Assembly (NCBI GenBank): GCA_913009735.1
Contig: CAJVYU010000020.1
Location: forward strand, 1 to 38,451
From: an uncultured Fidelibacterota bacterium
GTDB taxonomy: Bacteria > Fidelibacterota > Marinisomatia > Marinisomatales > TCS55
Direction: 5' to 3'
Length of the DNA stretch: 38,451 bases
Below the pieces are notes generated by a model that saw only the letters and a program-made list of their open reading frames with translations, made no database searches and was not told where the DNA came from. The position numbers and the translations under genes were made by a program. The stretch's first letter is position 1, and every line of letters begins with the position of its first letter. Below, piece by piece: positions 24,756-34,030 of the stretch.

Positions 24756-25436
24756 TTAATTATCCGAGATAGAAGGAGCCGAAAGAGTCAAAACATGTAC
24801 CTTTTTTGCACCTGCAGTTTTAAGAACTTGAGCACATGCAGACGTTGTAGATCCTGTGGTTAACACATCGTCCACAACTAATATTGATTTATTCGTTACA
24901 TCTTTTTCAACTGTAAATGCATTGGCCATATTTGCCTGTCTTTCTTCCTTATTCAATGTTGTTTGGGATACGGTGAAACGGTTTCGTTTTAAGATCTTTT
25001 TATCAAAAGGGATTTGCCAAATGTCTGCTAAACCTTTGCCGATCCATTCTGCCTGATTGTATCCCCTGTCTCGATATTTTACACGATGAAGGGGTACAGC
25101 AGTTATAGAATCAATAGATTGAAAATCTCCGGGTGTTATATTCTTGCCTAAATGGTATCCTAATTCTTTCCCTAATTTAGCCATATCACTGTATTTCAAG
25201 GAATGAATAACATCATCAAAACCATTTTTAAAGTACCAACACGAAAATGCTGAATCAATCCCATCATTTACTGACAATCCGTTTACCAAATTATTTTTTG
25301 GTATTTCGTCAAAATTCCCCAAACATGAAGAACATATAGATCGATCATTGTGTCCAACAAACTCTTTACATACTATACATTTATTCGGATAAATAAAGTC
25401 CAGCAGTAAATAATAAATATCTTTGATAAATCTCAT
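24756..25436 (-). CDS. ComF-family phosphoribosyltransferase-like protein
   Basis: About 226 residues starting at the ATG at 25436 (MRFIKDIYYLLL); an upstream in-frame ATG at 25472 would add an atypical leader. The N-terminal double zinc finger is visible (NKCIVCKEF and SICSSCLGNF), followed by the type I PRTase fold with the PRPP loop ILVVDDVLTTGSTTSACAQ. ComF proteins take part in DNA uptake in competent bacteria but are also widespread without competence. The gene's divergent neighbour starts 72 bases away. Confidence 0.88.
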   Translation of the reverse strand: MRFIKDIYYLLLDFIYPNKCIVCKEFVGHNDRSICSSCLGNFDEIPKNNLVNGLSVNDGIDSAFSCWYFKNGFDDVIHSLKYSDMAKLGKELGYHLGKNITPGDFQSIDSITAVPLHRVKYRDRGYNQAEWIGKGLADIWQIPFDKKILKRNRFTVSQTTLNKEERQANMANAFTVEKDVTNKSILVVDDVLTTGSTTSACAQVLKTAGAKKVHVLTLSAPSISDN

Positions 25437-25507
25437 CGCTGTAAAATTACAGTTTAATACAATCATTTTCATGCGTTATAAACATAATTCAGGTTAATTT
25501 TGACATC

Positions 25508-28498
25508 ATGGAAGCTTATACTTCAACACCTGCTAATAAAAACACGTTACAAGATCTCATTTTACACAGGGTACATGAGATTTTATTGATTGCCAGTCCA
25601 TACGATGCATTCGTCATGGAAGAAGATGGTGGGCTGACAGAACAGGTTTTACACGAATACATTGGTATGAATTTCAGTTATGCGCCCAGGATATGGCGCG
25701 CAGATACTGCAGCTGAAGCAATGAAAATGCTCCAAAATACCAAATTTGATCTGGTAATGGTTATGATGCGTATTTCAGATATGGATCCCATATCCATTGC
25801 CTCTCTCATAAAATCAAAAAGTAGCTCCCTGCCCATTGTTCTTCTGGCTTTTGACGAATCTGAATTAAAACAATTACCGGATAATTTAGAGGATACAGCA
25901 TTTGATAATGTTTTTATCTGGTCTGGCAACGCAAATGTATTTTTAGCAATCGTAAAACATATCGAAGATAAAATGAATATTGAACGTGATGTTGCCATTG
26001 GGGATGTTCGCTGCATTATTTTGATCGAAGACAGATCAAGATATTATTCAATGATTTTACCGCTGATCTATAAGGAAATCACTCGAAACACCAAACACTT
26101 AATGGATAAGAGTTTGAATGATACTGAGCGATTACTGCATATGAGAGCGCGACCCAAAATTATTTTAGCCACTACTTATGAAGAAGCTCAAAACTATTTC
26201 AATAAATATCAGAATAATACTCTGGGTATCATTTCTGATATTCGATTTCCGAAAAATGGAATCCATGATATAAATGCCGGACAATCATTCGTACGTTGGG
26301 CCAGATTGAAAGATCCTACTATCCCCATTTTATTGCAATCCACCCATCAGTTTAACGCTGAACTAGCCAAAGAGCTCAATGTGAATTTTATTCACAAAAA
26401 ATCAAAAACGTTGCTTCAAGATTTGCGCAAGTTTATTGGTAATAATTTTGGTTTTGGTGATTTCATTTTTAAAACACCTTCGGGGAAAGTGATTGATCGC
26501 GTTACGAATTTGGAAGAGCTTAAAAATGCAATTAAGACAATACCAAAGAGATCATTGGAGTTCCACGCTGCCAACAATCACTTTTCAAACTGGTTAGCTG
26601 CTCGCGGTGAATTTATACTGGCATCAAAGATTCGGCCATTAAACTATAGAGAATTTGAAAGGTATCAAGATCATCGCGATCTTTTAATATCGTTAGTTGA
26701 AGAATCAATCAAATTGAAGAAACAAACACGCGTTGTCGAATTTTCATCTGAATATTTTGATCCAACGAAAAATTTTGTTCGTTTGTGCCCGGGATCATTA
26801 GGAGGAAAAGCCCGTGGTTTGGCATTCATCAATTCATTGTTAGATGACCAGTCGCTGCTTGATACATTTCCCAATGTTCATATTCGGGTTCCTAGAGCAT
26901 ATGTTATCGCTACAACAGAGTTTGAACTTTTCATGGAAGAAAATAAGCTCTATGATAAAGCATTGAATTCAAAGAGCAATAAGCATGTAAATAACTTATT
27001 TCTAAAAGCATCATTGTCAAAAAGGTTAGAAAAATCACTACGGGCAATTCTAAAAGAAATAAAATTCCCCATCGCAGTCCGTTCTTCAAGTTTGTTAGAA
27101 GATTCACAATACCAACCACTTGCAGGCATGTATGCAACATATATGCTTCCCAATAGTGATAAAAATAAAAAAGTCAAATTTGAACAATTGAGTACGGCTA
27201 TAAAACTTGTATACGCATCAATGTTTCATATAGAAGCTCTTTCATTAATCGATTCTTCTATTCACGCCCTGGAAGAAGAAAAAATGGCCGTCATTATTAT
27301 GGAGCTGATAGGACAAAATTTTGAAAATCGTTTTTACCCGACTTTCAGTGGAACTGCACAAAGTTTTAATTACTATCCTGTATCATATATGCAGCGTGAT
27401 GAGGGCGTCGCTTATGTCGCATTGGGACTAGGTCGAACCGTAGCTGATGGAGGAAAATCATTACGATTCTCCCCAAAATATCCAGCAATACTTCCTCAAT
27501 ATTTTTCCATAAAAGCCACGTTAGCCAGTTCACAAAATTCCTTTTACGCTTTAGACTTGAAAAAGAAAACAAAACTCTTATTAAACGGTGAAACGGAAAA
27601 TCTGGATTTATATGACTTATCTGTTGCGGAAAATGATAATGTTTTATCGTGGGTCGGCAGTGTTGTATCATCGGAAGATAATATTATCAGGGATTCCTTA
27701 AAGCATCATGGAACACGTGTAATTACATTTGCACCAATTTTAAAATTTGGTCTTTTTCCTTTAGCTGGAATTTTAAATAAATTATTAGAAACAGGAAAAC
27801 GCGCACTGGGTTGTGAGGTTGAAATCGAATTTGCAGTTAATCTGTATAAAGATGGACGTATACCTGAATTCTGTATATTACAAATCAAACCCATGGTCCT
27901 TGGGGTGCAAGAAGAATATGCCCACGAAGTTGACTTAACGAATGAAAATGTTATATGTAAAAGTACTTTGACACTGGGGAATGGTCTGTTTAATGATATT
28001 CAGGATATCATTTTAGTAAATCCGAAAAAATTCGATGCTGCCAATAGTGTATTGATTGCCAAAGAGATTGAGACTATTACCAAACAGATTCCGTCGAAAA
28101 CATCTTATATTTTAATCGGTCCCGGAAGATGGGGTACAGCCGATTCCTGGCTCGGTATTCCCGTAAAATGGCAGCAAATCAGCGGTGCAAAAGTGATCAT
28201 TGAAGTTGGCATACCAGAGTTCCCTGTTGACCCGTCATTTGGAAGTCATTTTTTCCAGAACGTCACCTCCATGAGGTTAGGTTACTTCACCATTAATCAC
28301 AAGTCCAAAACGGATATGATCGATATTGCCTGGTTAAATGAACAAAAAGTTGTAAAGGAATTGAAATATACAAAATGGATTCAAACTAAGTGGCCAATGA
28401 ATATAGTGATCAACGGCTTTAAGGGTGAAGGGCATATATTAAAACCGTTGCCTGAAATGCCTGAAGTCATGGATGAAGATGAAGCTTCAGGAATATAA
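25508..28498 (+). CDS. Receiver-domain / PEP-synthase N-terminal (ATP-grasp) fusion protein
   Basis: A 996-residue multidomain protein. Residues about 28-155 form a degenerate response-regulator receiver-like domain (LIASPYD, VMVMMR without the phospho-Asp). Residues about 165-315 form a second one that keeps the acidic pocket, the Asp of GIISDIRFPKNG and the Lys of FIHKKSK. From about residue 425 an ATP-grasp domain like PEP synthase/PPDK N-terminus appears: SLGGKARGLAFINSLL, IAVRSSSLLEDS, AGMYATY and EFCILQIKP. The phosphohistidine and PEP-barrel domains are absent, replaced by a 200-residue C-terminus with IGPGRWGTADSWLG. So it is not a PEP synthase; it looks regulatory. It ends at a strong terminator. 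Confidence 0.75.
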   Translation: MEAYTSTPANKNTLQDLILHRVHEILLIASPYDAFVMEEDGGLTEQVLHEYIGMNFSYAPRIWRADTAAEAMKMLQNTKFDLVMVMMRISDMDPISIASLIKSKSSSLPIVLLAFDESELKQLPDNLEDTAFDNVFIWSGNANVFLAIVKHIEDKMNIERDVAIGDVRCIILIEDRSRYYSMILPLIYKEITRNTKHLMDKSLNDTERLLHMRARPKIILATTYEEAQNYFNKYQNNTLGIISDIRFPKNGIHDINAGQSFVRWARLKDPTIPILLQSTHQFNAELAKELNVNFIHKKSKTLLQDLRKFIGNNFGFGDFIFKTPSGKVIDRVTNLEELKNAIKTIPKRSLEFHAANNHFSNWLAARGEFILASKIRPLNYREFERYQDHRDLLISLVEESIKLKKQTRVVEFSSEYFDPTKNFVRLCPGSLGGKARGLAFINSLLDDQSLLDTFPNVHIRVPRAYVIATTEFELFMEENKLYDKALNSKSNKHVNNLFLKASLSKRLEKSLRAILKEIKFPIAVRSSSLLEDSQYQPLAGMYATYMLPNSDKNKKVKFEQLSTAIKLVYASMFHIEALSLIDSSIHALEEEKMAVIIMELIGQNFENRFYPTFSGTAQSFNYYPVSYMQRDEGVAYVALGLGRTVADGGKSLRFSPKYPAILPQYFSIKATLASSQNSFYALDLKKKTKLLLNGETENLDLYDLSVAENDNVLSWVGSVVSSEDNIIRDSLKHHGTRVITFAPILKFGLFPLAGILNKLLETGKRALGCEVEIEFAVNLYKDGRIPEFCILQIKPMVLGVQEEYAHEVDLTNENVICKSTLTLGNGLFNDIQDIILVNPKKFDAANSVLIAKEIETITKQIPSKTSYILIGPGRWGTADSWLGIPVKWQQISGAKVIIEVGIPEFPVDPSFGSHFFQNVTSMRLGYFTINHKSKTDMIDIAWLNEQKVVKELKYTKWIQTKWPMNIVINGFKGEGHILKPLPEMPEVMDEDEASGI

Positions 28499-28525
28499 AA
28501 AGGGCTGAAAGATTCAGCCCTTTTT
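28497..28525. terminator. Bidirectional intrinsic terminator
   Basis: A 13-bp perfect stem (AAAAAGGGCTGAA with TTCAGCCCTTTTT) closes over a 3-base loop, starting inside the fusion gene's stop codon and ending 12 bases before the convergent gdhA stop. GC-rich core and a T tract on either strand suit termination in both directions. Confidence 0.9.
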
Positions 28526-28537
28526 ATATTAGGTTGA

Positions 28538-29905
<1,368 letters not shown>

Positions 29906-30030
29906 TTAACTGTCAGAAATTACGGAGTCCAATTAATGTAACCCTATAAATTTTCATGTCTTTTACCTTTGTTTTACACAAGCAGAATTCTAATTTTGCT
30001 GACTTAATATCTTGTAGATATTTACCATTT

Positions 30031-30104
30031 GGCGGAGTAGCTCAGCTGGTTAGAGCAGCGGAATCATAATCCGCGTGTCGGGGGTTCAAGTCCCTCCTCC
30101 GCTA
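30031..30104 (+). tRNA. tRNA with CAT anticodon, probably elongator tRNA-Met
   Basis: A 74-nt cloverleaf: acceptor GGCGGAG pairing with CTCCGCT (first pair G-T), D-arm GCTCAGCTGGTTAGAGC, anticodon stem GCGGA/TCCGC around ATCATAA, and T-arm GGGGGTTCAAGTCCC. The CAT anticodon could also be a lysidine-modified isoleucine tRNA; the body resembles elongator Met tRNAs of FCB bacteria. CCA is not encoded. A weak AAAAACC/GGTTTTT hairpin follows. Confidence 0.9.
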
Positions 30105-30236
30105 CTGAAAAAAAACCATTTACTGGGGGTTTTTATATTTATTGCCTATTGGTTTTCGGTTACCGCTTATTATCCGATTGTTGAACTATATAAATAATCT
30201 TGGTTAATAAATACATTTCAAATCAGTTTACATCTA

Positions 30237-30641
30237 TCAAATATTTATACAGTCTAAATCCGTTTTTTCAGCGACCAGAGTAAAATGCCTGTCTTTATGT
30301 AGAATTGCACATTCGTAATGAATGGCTAGAGCAGATAAAATTAAATCAACTGTAGCAATTGTTAATCCACTTCTACGCAGCATAAAACCGAGTTCATATG
30401 CTTTCTCCCAAAGAACCGAATTCAAATCCAACCCGTTCAAACTATGCATTAAATTGGATAGTGTCGTTTTTTCTTTGTGAGTATTGCAACCTTGAAGTAG
30501 TTCTAAAATGATCAGTGGGGACGTCACAGCTCGCCCCGATTCAATTGCTTGCTGTAACAATTCTTTTTTATCAGGATTCAGACGTCCTTTAAACGCTTCT
30601 ATCCATGCAGAAGTATCCACCAGAATTCGTTTATCGCTCAT
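30237..30641 (-). CDS. vapC: VapC-type PIN-domain toxin
   Basis: PIN-domain ribonuclease of 134 residues. The four acidic active-site residues are present: D9 (ILVDTSAWIEAF), E47 (LIILELLQG), D99 (TIATVDLILSALA) and D117 (AILHKDRHF). VapC toxins cut tRNA or rRNA; the target is unknown here. It overlaps the upstream antitoxin gene by 11 bases. Unlike the toxin at 9502, nothing suggests it is broken. Confidence 0.92.
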   Translation of the reverse strand: MSDKRILVDTSAWIEAFKGRLNPDKKELLQQAIESGRAVTSPLIILELLQGCNTHKEKTTLSNLMHSLNGLDLNSVLWEKAYELGFMLRRSGLTIATVDLILSALAIHYECAILHKDRHFTLVAEKTDLDCINI

Positions 30642-30837
30642 CGCGGAGAACTTTCAAATCACTCAATTCTAAATTGAACTCATCCATTCCGTTGGTCAAG
30701 GCTGAAAGTTCTTCTCTCCTTTTCATTTTGATATATTCCTTGAATACCGTTTCCAATGCCCGTTTTTTCATTTTTTTTCCTGTGAGTGATTTGATTTCGT
30801 CCCATAGTGCATCATCAATATCAATAGATGTACGCAT
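30631..30837 (-). CDS. vapB: VapB-type antitoxin
   Basis: A 68-residue antitoxin of the VapB/DUF2191 group: MRTSIDIDDALWDEIKSLTG forms the DNA-binding strand-helix, followed by KKRALETVFKEYIKMKRRE and a C-terminal tail (ELSDLKVLRDER) that would contact VapC. An AGGAG site lies 6 to 7 bases before the ATG. Paired palindromes just upstream are the likely autoregulatory operator. Confidence 0.88.
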   Translation of the reverse strand: MRTSIDIDDALWDEIKSLTGKKMKKRALETVFKEYIKMKRREELSALTNGMDEFNLELSDLKVLRDER

Positions 30838-30851
30838 ATTTTTCTCCTATT

Positions 30852-30883
30852 ATTATGCATAATTATAGGTATTATATGCATAT
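30852..30883 (-). promoter_or_regulatory. Paired palindromes, candidate VapB operator
   Basis: Two perfect palindromes with a shared ATGCAT core, ATTATGCATAAT (30852-30863) and ATATGCATAT (30874-30883), lie 15 to 46 bases upstream of vapB. Their centres are 21 bp apart, two helical turns, which would place two bound antitoxin dimers on one DNA face. Operator function is inferred from position. Confidence 0.5.
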
Positions 30884-30929
30884 TATTCAACAATAATATT
30901 TACATTTTTACTTAAAAAACCCAATTTGT

Positions 30930-31103
30930 CAATGACAGATATTTTTTTATATAAAAAAACTAAACTTGTCATCGTGCAGAATGGAATAACAAAGCGATCC
31001 CCTTTGTTCTGTTAACACCCGGTGATTATTAATGTCTTTGCGTCTGTTAATGCAAGGAGATTGCTTCTCCGCCAGGCGGATCGCAATGACAGGTATTTTT
31101 TTT
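30930..31103. repeat. REP-like dispersed repeat pair
   Basis: Two related units in opposite orientation. The unit at 30966-31005 reads TGTCATCGTG...AAAGCGATCCCCTTTG; the reverse complement of 31053-31092 reads TGTCATTGCG...GAAGCAATCTCCTTG. Both match the general TGTCATTGCGA...GAAGCAATC pattern of REP-like repeats scattered in many genomes. The second unit contains TCCGCCAGGCGGA (31068-31080), a hairpin. CAATGACAG(A/G)TATTTTTTT also recurs at 30930-30948 and 31084-31103. The second unit forms the 3' end of the adjacent epimerase gene. Confidence 0.6.
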
Positions 31104-31835
31104 TAGTTTAATAATCGAACCTGTTAGAAATGGATCAACTACAGACAGCCCTATATGTGTATACAAAACCGGAGGCACACCAATATCCGCTACATAAACA
31201 TCACCGGTATAATCTTTTGCTTGCTCAATTATCAAACCGGTTTTTGGTAAAGCCAATGTCAACGTTGCCACTGCTTTAATGCAAACGAGACTGGATTTCC
31301 CGGTTGTTGCATCCAAACCGGAAGGAACATCTAAAGATATCACGTCTTTCCCGGATTGAATAATATCCCTGATCACTCGAGCCGGAACACCTCTTAATTC
31401 TCCCTGAAGACTATATCCTACAATCGCATCAATAATCAAGTCTGAATCGTTGTAAACTTGAATTGAATCTGTGCTGTTTGCCCCAATCGTTTGAACGTTC
31501 ATGGCTTGGAGTGTTTTCCAATGGTTTGCCGGGACGGGTTTTAGCTTTTCTGAATGGCCGGTAAGAATAACAATAATATCGTGTCCTTTATTTGCCAAGA
31601 ACCTGGCGGCCACCATTCCTCCACCGCCATTATTTCCGGTTCCACAAGCAACAGCTATTCTATACCGCTCTTCTTCTGGCAATTGTTTGTGTAACCAATT
31701 CAGCGAAAATTCAGCCAGATTTCGTCCGGCATTCTCCATCATTTGCCGAAGGCTGATATGGAAATCTTCCACCATGAGCCGGTCCACTTCCCGCATTTGT
31801 TCAACAGTAATTACTGGTAGATCAATCAAGTTCAT
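31047..31835 (-). CDS. Stand-alone NAD(P)H-hydrate epimerase (YjeF_N domain)
   Basis: Epimerase-only homologue of Nnr, 262 residues. It has the YjeF_N motifs VACGTGNNGGGGMVAARFLA (with GGGG where most have GGDG, so the usual Asp is replaced), LIIDAIVGYSLQGELRG and ISLDVPSGLDATTG. Because the GGDG aspartate takes part in the active site or metal binding, activity may be altered. Its last 14 residues (CHCDPPGGEAISLH) are translated REP-like repeat, not family sequence. It overlaps the thioredoxin-like gene by 14 bases. Function beyond the fold is uncertain, given a complete nnr elsewhere. Confidence 0.8.
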   Translation of the reverse strand: MNLIDLPVITVEQMREVDRLMVEDFHISLRQMMENAGRNLAEFSLNWLHKQLPEEERYRIAVACGTGNNGGGGMVAARFLANKGHDIIVILTGHSEKLKPVPANHWKTLQAMNVQTIGANSTDSIQVYNDSDLIIDAIVGYSLQGELRGVPARVIRDIIQSGKDVISLDVPSGLDATTGKSSLVCIKAVATLTLALPKTGLIIEQAKDYTGDVYVADIGVPPVLYTHIGLSVVDPFLTGSIIKLKKNTCHCDPPGGEAISLH

Positions 31836-32208
31836 TTTTCAGTATCTGTTCCATCTGTTTTGCAGAGTGAAAACCACTTTGACGGTATCGTTTTTTTTCA
31901 TTTTTGTCAAACATAATAATAGTAGGTAATTCAGTTATTCCATACTGTCTGGCAAAATTTAAACCTTCCTCTGTATCCACATCCACTTTATCAGGAATAT
32001 AATCATTCAGTGCTATTTGTATATTTTTATCTGTAAAGGTTGCTCTGTCCATTTTCTGACAGAAATGGCACGAGTCTGCATGAGATTTTACCATAACAGA
32101 CTTGCTCTGATTTTCTGCAGCTGAAAGTGTTTCATCCAAATTGTATTTTGAGAAGACGTCTTTACCTTCTGCCATCAACAATGCTGCGGCAAATCCTAAA
32201 ACGACCAT
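31822..32208 (-). CDS. Exported thioredoxin-like protein
   Basis: A 128-residue protein with a short hydrophobic leader (VVLGFAAALLMAEG) and a thioredoxin-fold domain of the Thioredoxin_7/SoxW type. The redox pair is C47/C50 in DSCHFCQKM, with the cis-proline in ITELPTIIMFD. It probably reduces or isomerises disulfides in the envelope. Basic residues KKR precede the ATG in frame, so the true start might lie slightly upstream with an unusual codon. It sits near the redox operon at 32.9-37.0 kb but is separated from it by the toxin-antitoxin pair. Confidence 0.8.
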   Translation of the reverse strand: MVVLGFAAALLMAEGKDVFSKYNLDETLSAAENQSKSVMVKSHADSCHFCQKMDRATFTDKNIQIALNDYIPDKVDVDTEEGLNFARQYGITELPTIIMFDKNEKKRYRQSGFHSAKQMEQILKNELD

Positions 32209-32308
32209 ACGTTTTTTAAATATAATATATTCTTTCTAATTTCGTTAGAAATTTTACATAAATCATCTGAAAAGCAATGTCTGTCAAATGACATTTTTTG
32301 AATATTTA

Positions 32309-32368
32309 TTGTAATTATTATTTTACAAAATATACTTGCTAAATACATTAATGCGCATATACATTAAT
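32309..32368 (+). promoter_or_regulatory. Promoter and inverted repeat upstream of the toxin-antitoxin genes
   Basis: A TTGTAA box (32309-32314) and TATACT box (32331-32336) are separated by 16 bases, compatible with a housekeeping promoter. Just downstream, ATACATTAAT occurs at 32343-32352 and 32359-32368, and the ATTAATG/CATTAAT halves also form an inverted repeat. This is a plausible antitoxin operator, 20 bases before its ATG. Confidence 0.4.
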
Positions 32369-32388
32369 ACATCACTATATGAAAAATA

Positions 32389-32646
32389 ATGAAAAGAATA
32401 AATCTAACAATCGATGATAAATTGTATGAGAGAACCCGCCGTGCAAGTTTTATCACCCGTCGGTCAATTTCAGACTTATTAAGAGAAGCAATGAGAGAAT
32501 GGTTTTTGAATCATTCTTTTAGTCATAAAGGTGAACTGCTTTTAGAATCATCTGATGAAAAAGAAATACTGGAAATTCTTGAATCTAATGACTTTGTTGA
32601 AATGGATGATGTAAAGTTAGAATTAGGTATTTCAGACAAGAAATAA
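32389..32646 (+). CDS. Ribbon-helix-helix antitoxin
   Basis: An 85-residue protein. The N-terminus (KRINLTIDDKLYERTRRAS) and RRSISDLLREAMREWFLNH form a CopG-type ribbon-helix-helix; the acidic remainder (SSDEKEILEILESNDFVEMDD) would bind the toxin. It ends three bases before the RelE-like gene. Second complete module of this type in the window. Confidence 0.8.
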   Translation: MKRINLTIDDKLYERTRRASFITRRSISDLLREAMREWFLNHSFSHKGELLLESSDEKEILEILESNDFVEMDDVKLELGISDKK

Positions 32647-32649
32647 TCA

Positions 32650-32895
32650 TTGACCTTTTCTTTAAGCAAGCAGGCTTTAAAATATTTAAAAGCACTGCAG
32701 CCACGCCTCACAAAACGCATTATTTCAGCCATAGAAGATTTACCTGATTTTGGTGATGTAAAAATTCTTAAAGGTAAAAAAACACCCCTACTTTACAGAT
32801 TAAGAATAGGGAAATACCAGGTTGTTTTTCATATAAATGAGGATGAAATACAAATTATAAAAATTGATACACGAGGTGATATTTATAAGAAATAA
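32650..32895 (+). CDS. RelE/ParE-family toxin
   Basis: An 81-residue RelE-superfamily protein starting at TTG 32650, no ATG being available. FSLSKQALKYLKALQPRLTKRI forms the N-terminal helices, LLYRLRIGKYQVVFHINEDEIQIIKIDTRGDIYKK the beta-sheet and tail, with the Arg of RLRIGKYQVVF and the final RGDIYKK preserved. Unlike the toxin at 9502 it is uninterrupted. Whether it acts on mRNA (RelE) or gyrase (ParE) cannot be decided by eye. Confidence 0.82.
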   Translation: MTFSLSKQALKYLKALQPRLTKRIISAIEDLPDFGDVKILKGKKTPLLYRLRIGKYQVVFHINEDEIQIIKIDTRGDIYKK

Positions 32896-32923
32896 GATTA
32901 GTTAAAATTCCAATTCTGTATTC

Positions 32924-34027
32924 CTAATCTTTATCCAAAATCTTTTGTCTCATATTCTTCCGTCTTCGGGAATCAATAGTATCCACGGCTCGAACGGCAT
33001 ATTCCTGGGCAGTATAAACCTGCTTCATGACCGGTTCATCTTCCCGCTTTGCCATATCTCCGACAGCAAATAATCCCTTAATGGATGTTTCTCCTTTATG
33101 ATTGATCCACACGTGCCGCTTTTCTTCAGGCTGGTCTTCATCCATGAGACGGGCATTTAACTGCCTGGCCAAATCATTATAAACTCGATGCAATCCCAGT
33201 GAAACCAATGCAAACTTTACTTTGATAGAATCATTTTGCCTAAATACAAATCCCTGGAGCTGCTTTACACCTTTATTTAATAAATCAGTGATAGGTTCAA
33301 TAATAATCTCTATTCCATAATGTCTAAGTATATTATATCGTTCATCAGAAATATCAAGTACACCACCATTGGTCAAAATGGTGACCTTGTTACCATACCG
33401 CTCATGGAGCATCATGGCCAATTCTGCTGCAACATTGGAGTAACCAATAACAGCCACCCGGTCATCCTTTGTTAAATGTCCCTCGCAACGAATGCAGTAA
33501 AGGACTTGTTCCCGATTGGCAAAAGGATAAATCCATTTAGGCGTTTCTTCCCATTCATCCTTTTTATTCAGTTTTTGGATATGTGGATGCTCATCCATGA
33601 CACCGGTTGATATTACCACTGCTTCTGCAACAACTGTTTCATCATTGAATGTTATTTCAAACCCATTTTCCATTTTTTTCAACGAATCAGCATTACTATC
33701 AATTATTGTTACATCAGGAAAATCATTTTCTATCCGCTGAATGGTATTTTTAATCAGCATCCGGTTATTGATGTGATAATGTTCTTGTTGGAGTAAAGAA
33801 ACAGCTTCTTCCTGTTTGTATTTTTGCAATGTTTTAATGGCTTGATTCTTAATGATATCCTCATGGAAACCCACAATATTATCCAGGTTCATGACCCATT
33901 GAGACCTGCTTTGTTTACGTGTTTTTTTTGATCCCAACAACCAAAGAGCCTTCATCCCGTTTTGTGCAGCGCGGAGAGCAGATGCTGATCCACCAATACC
34001 ACCACCAATAATAACGATATCATACAT
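32924..34027 (-). CDS. Thioredoxin-reductase-like FAD/NAD(P) oxidoreductase
   Basis: A 367-residue flavoprotein with an FAD-binding site at the N-terminus (YDIVIIGGGIGGSASALRA), an NAD(P)H site (VAVIGYSNVAAELAMML) and GLFAVGDMAKR near the C-terminus. The redox pair is C178/C181 (LYCIRCEGHL), aligned with the CATCDG motif of thioredoxin reductases. It likely reduces a small dithiol or selenol partner. It is the last gene of the operon and starts 3 bases after the HMA selenoprotein stop, a good candidate for that protein's electron donor. Confidence 0.85.
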   Translation of the reverse strand: MYDIVIIGGGIGGSASALRAAQNGMKALWLLGSKKTRKQSRSQWVMNLDNIVGFHEDIIKNQAIKTLQKYKQEEAVSLLQQEHYHINNRMLIKNTIQRIENDFPDVTIIDSNADSLKKMENGFEITFNDETVVAEAVVISTGVMDEHPHIQKLNKKDEWEETPKWIYPFANREQVLYCIRCEGHLTKDDRVAVIGYSNVAAELAMMLHERYGNKVTILTNGGVLDISDERYNILRHYGIEIIIEPITDLLNKGVKQLQGFVFRQNDSIKVKFALVSLGLHRVYNDLARQLNARLMDEDQPEEKRHVWINHKGETSIKGLFAVGDMAKREDEPVMKQVYTAQEYAVRAVDTIDSRRRKNMRQKILDKD

Positions 34028-34030
34028 AGT

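Noticed and set aside
25508-28498. Phosphoenolpyruvate synthase
   Set aside because: Only the ATP-grasp half is present; the phosphohistidine and PEP-binding domains are absent.
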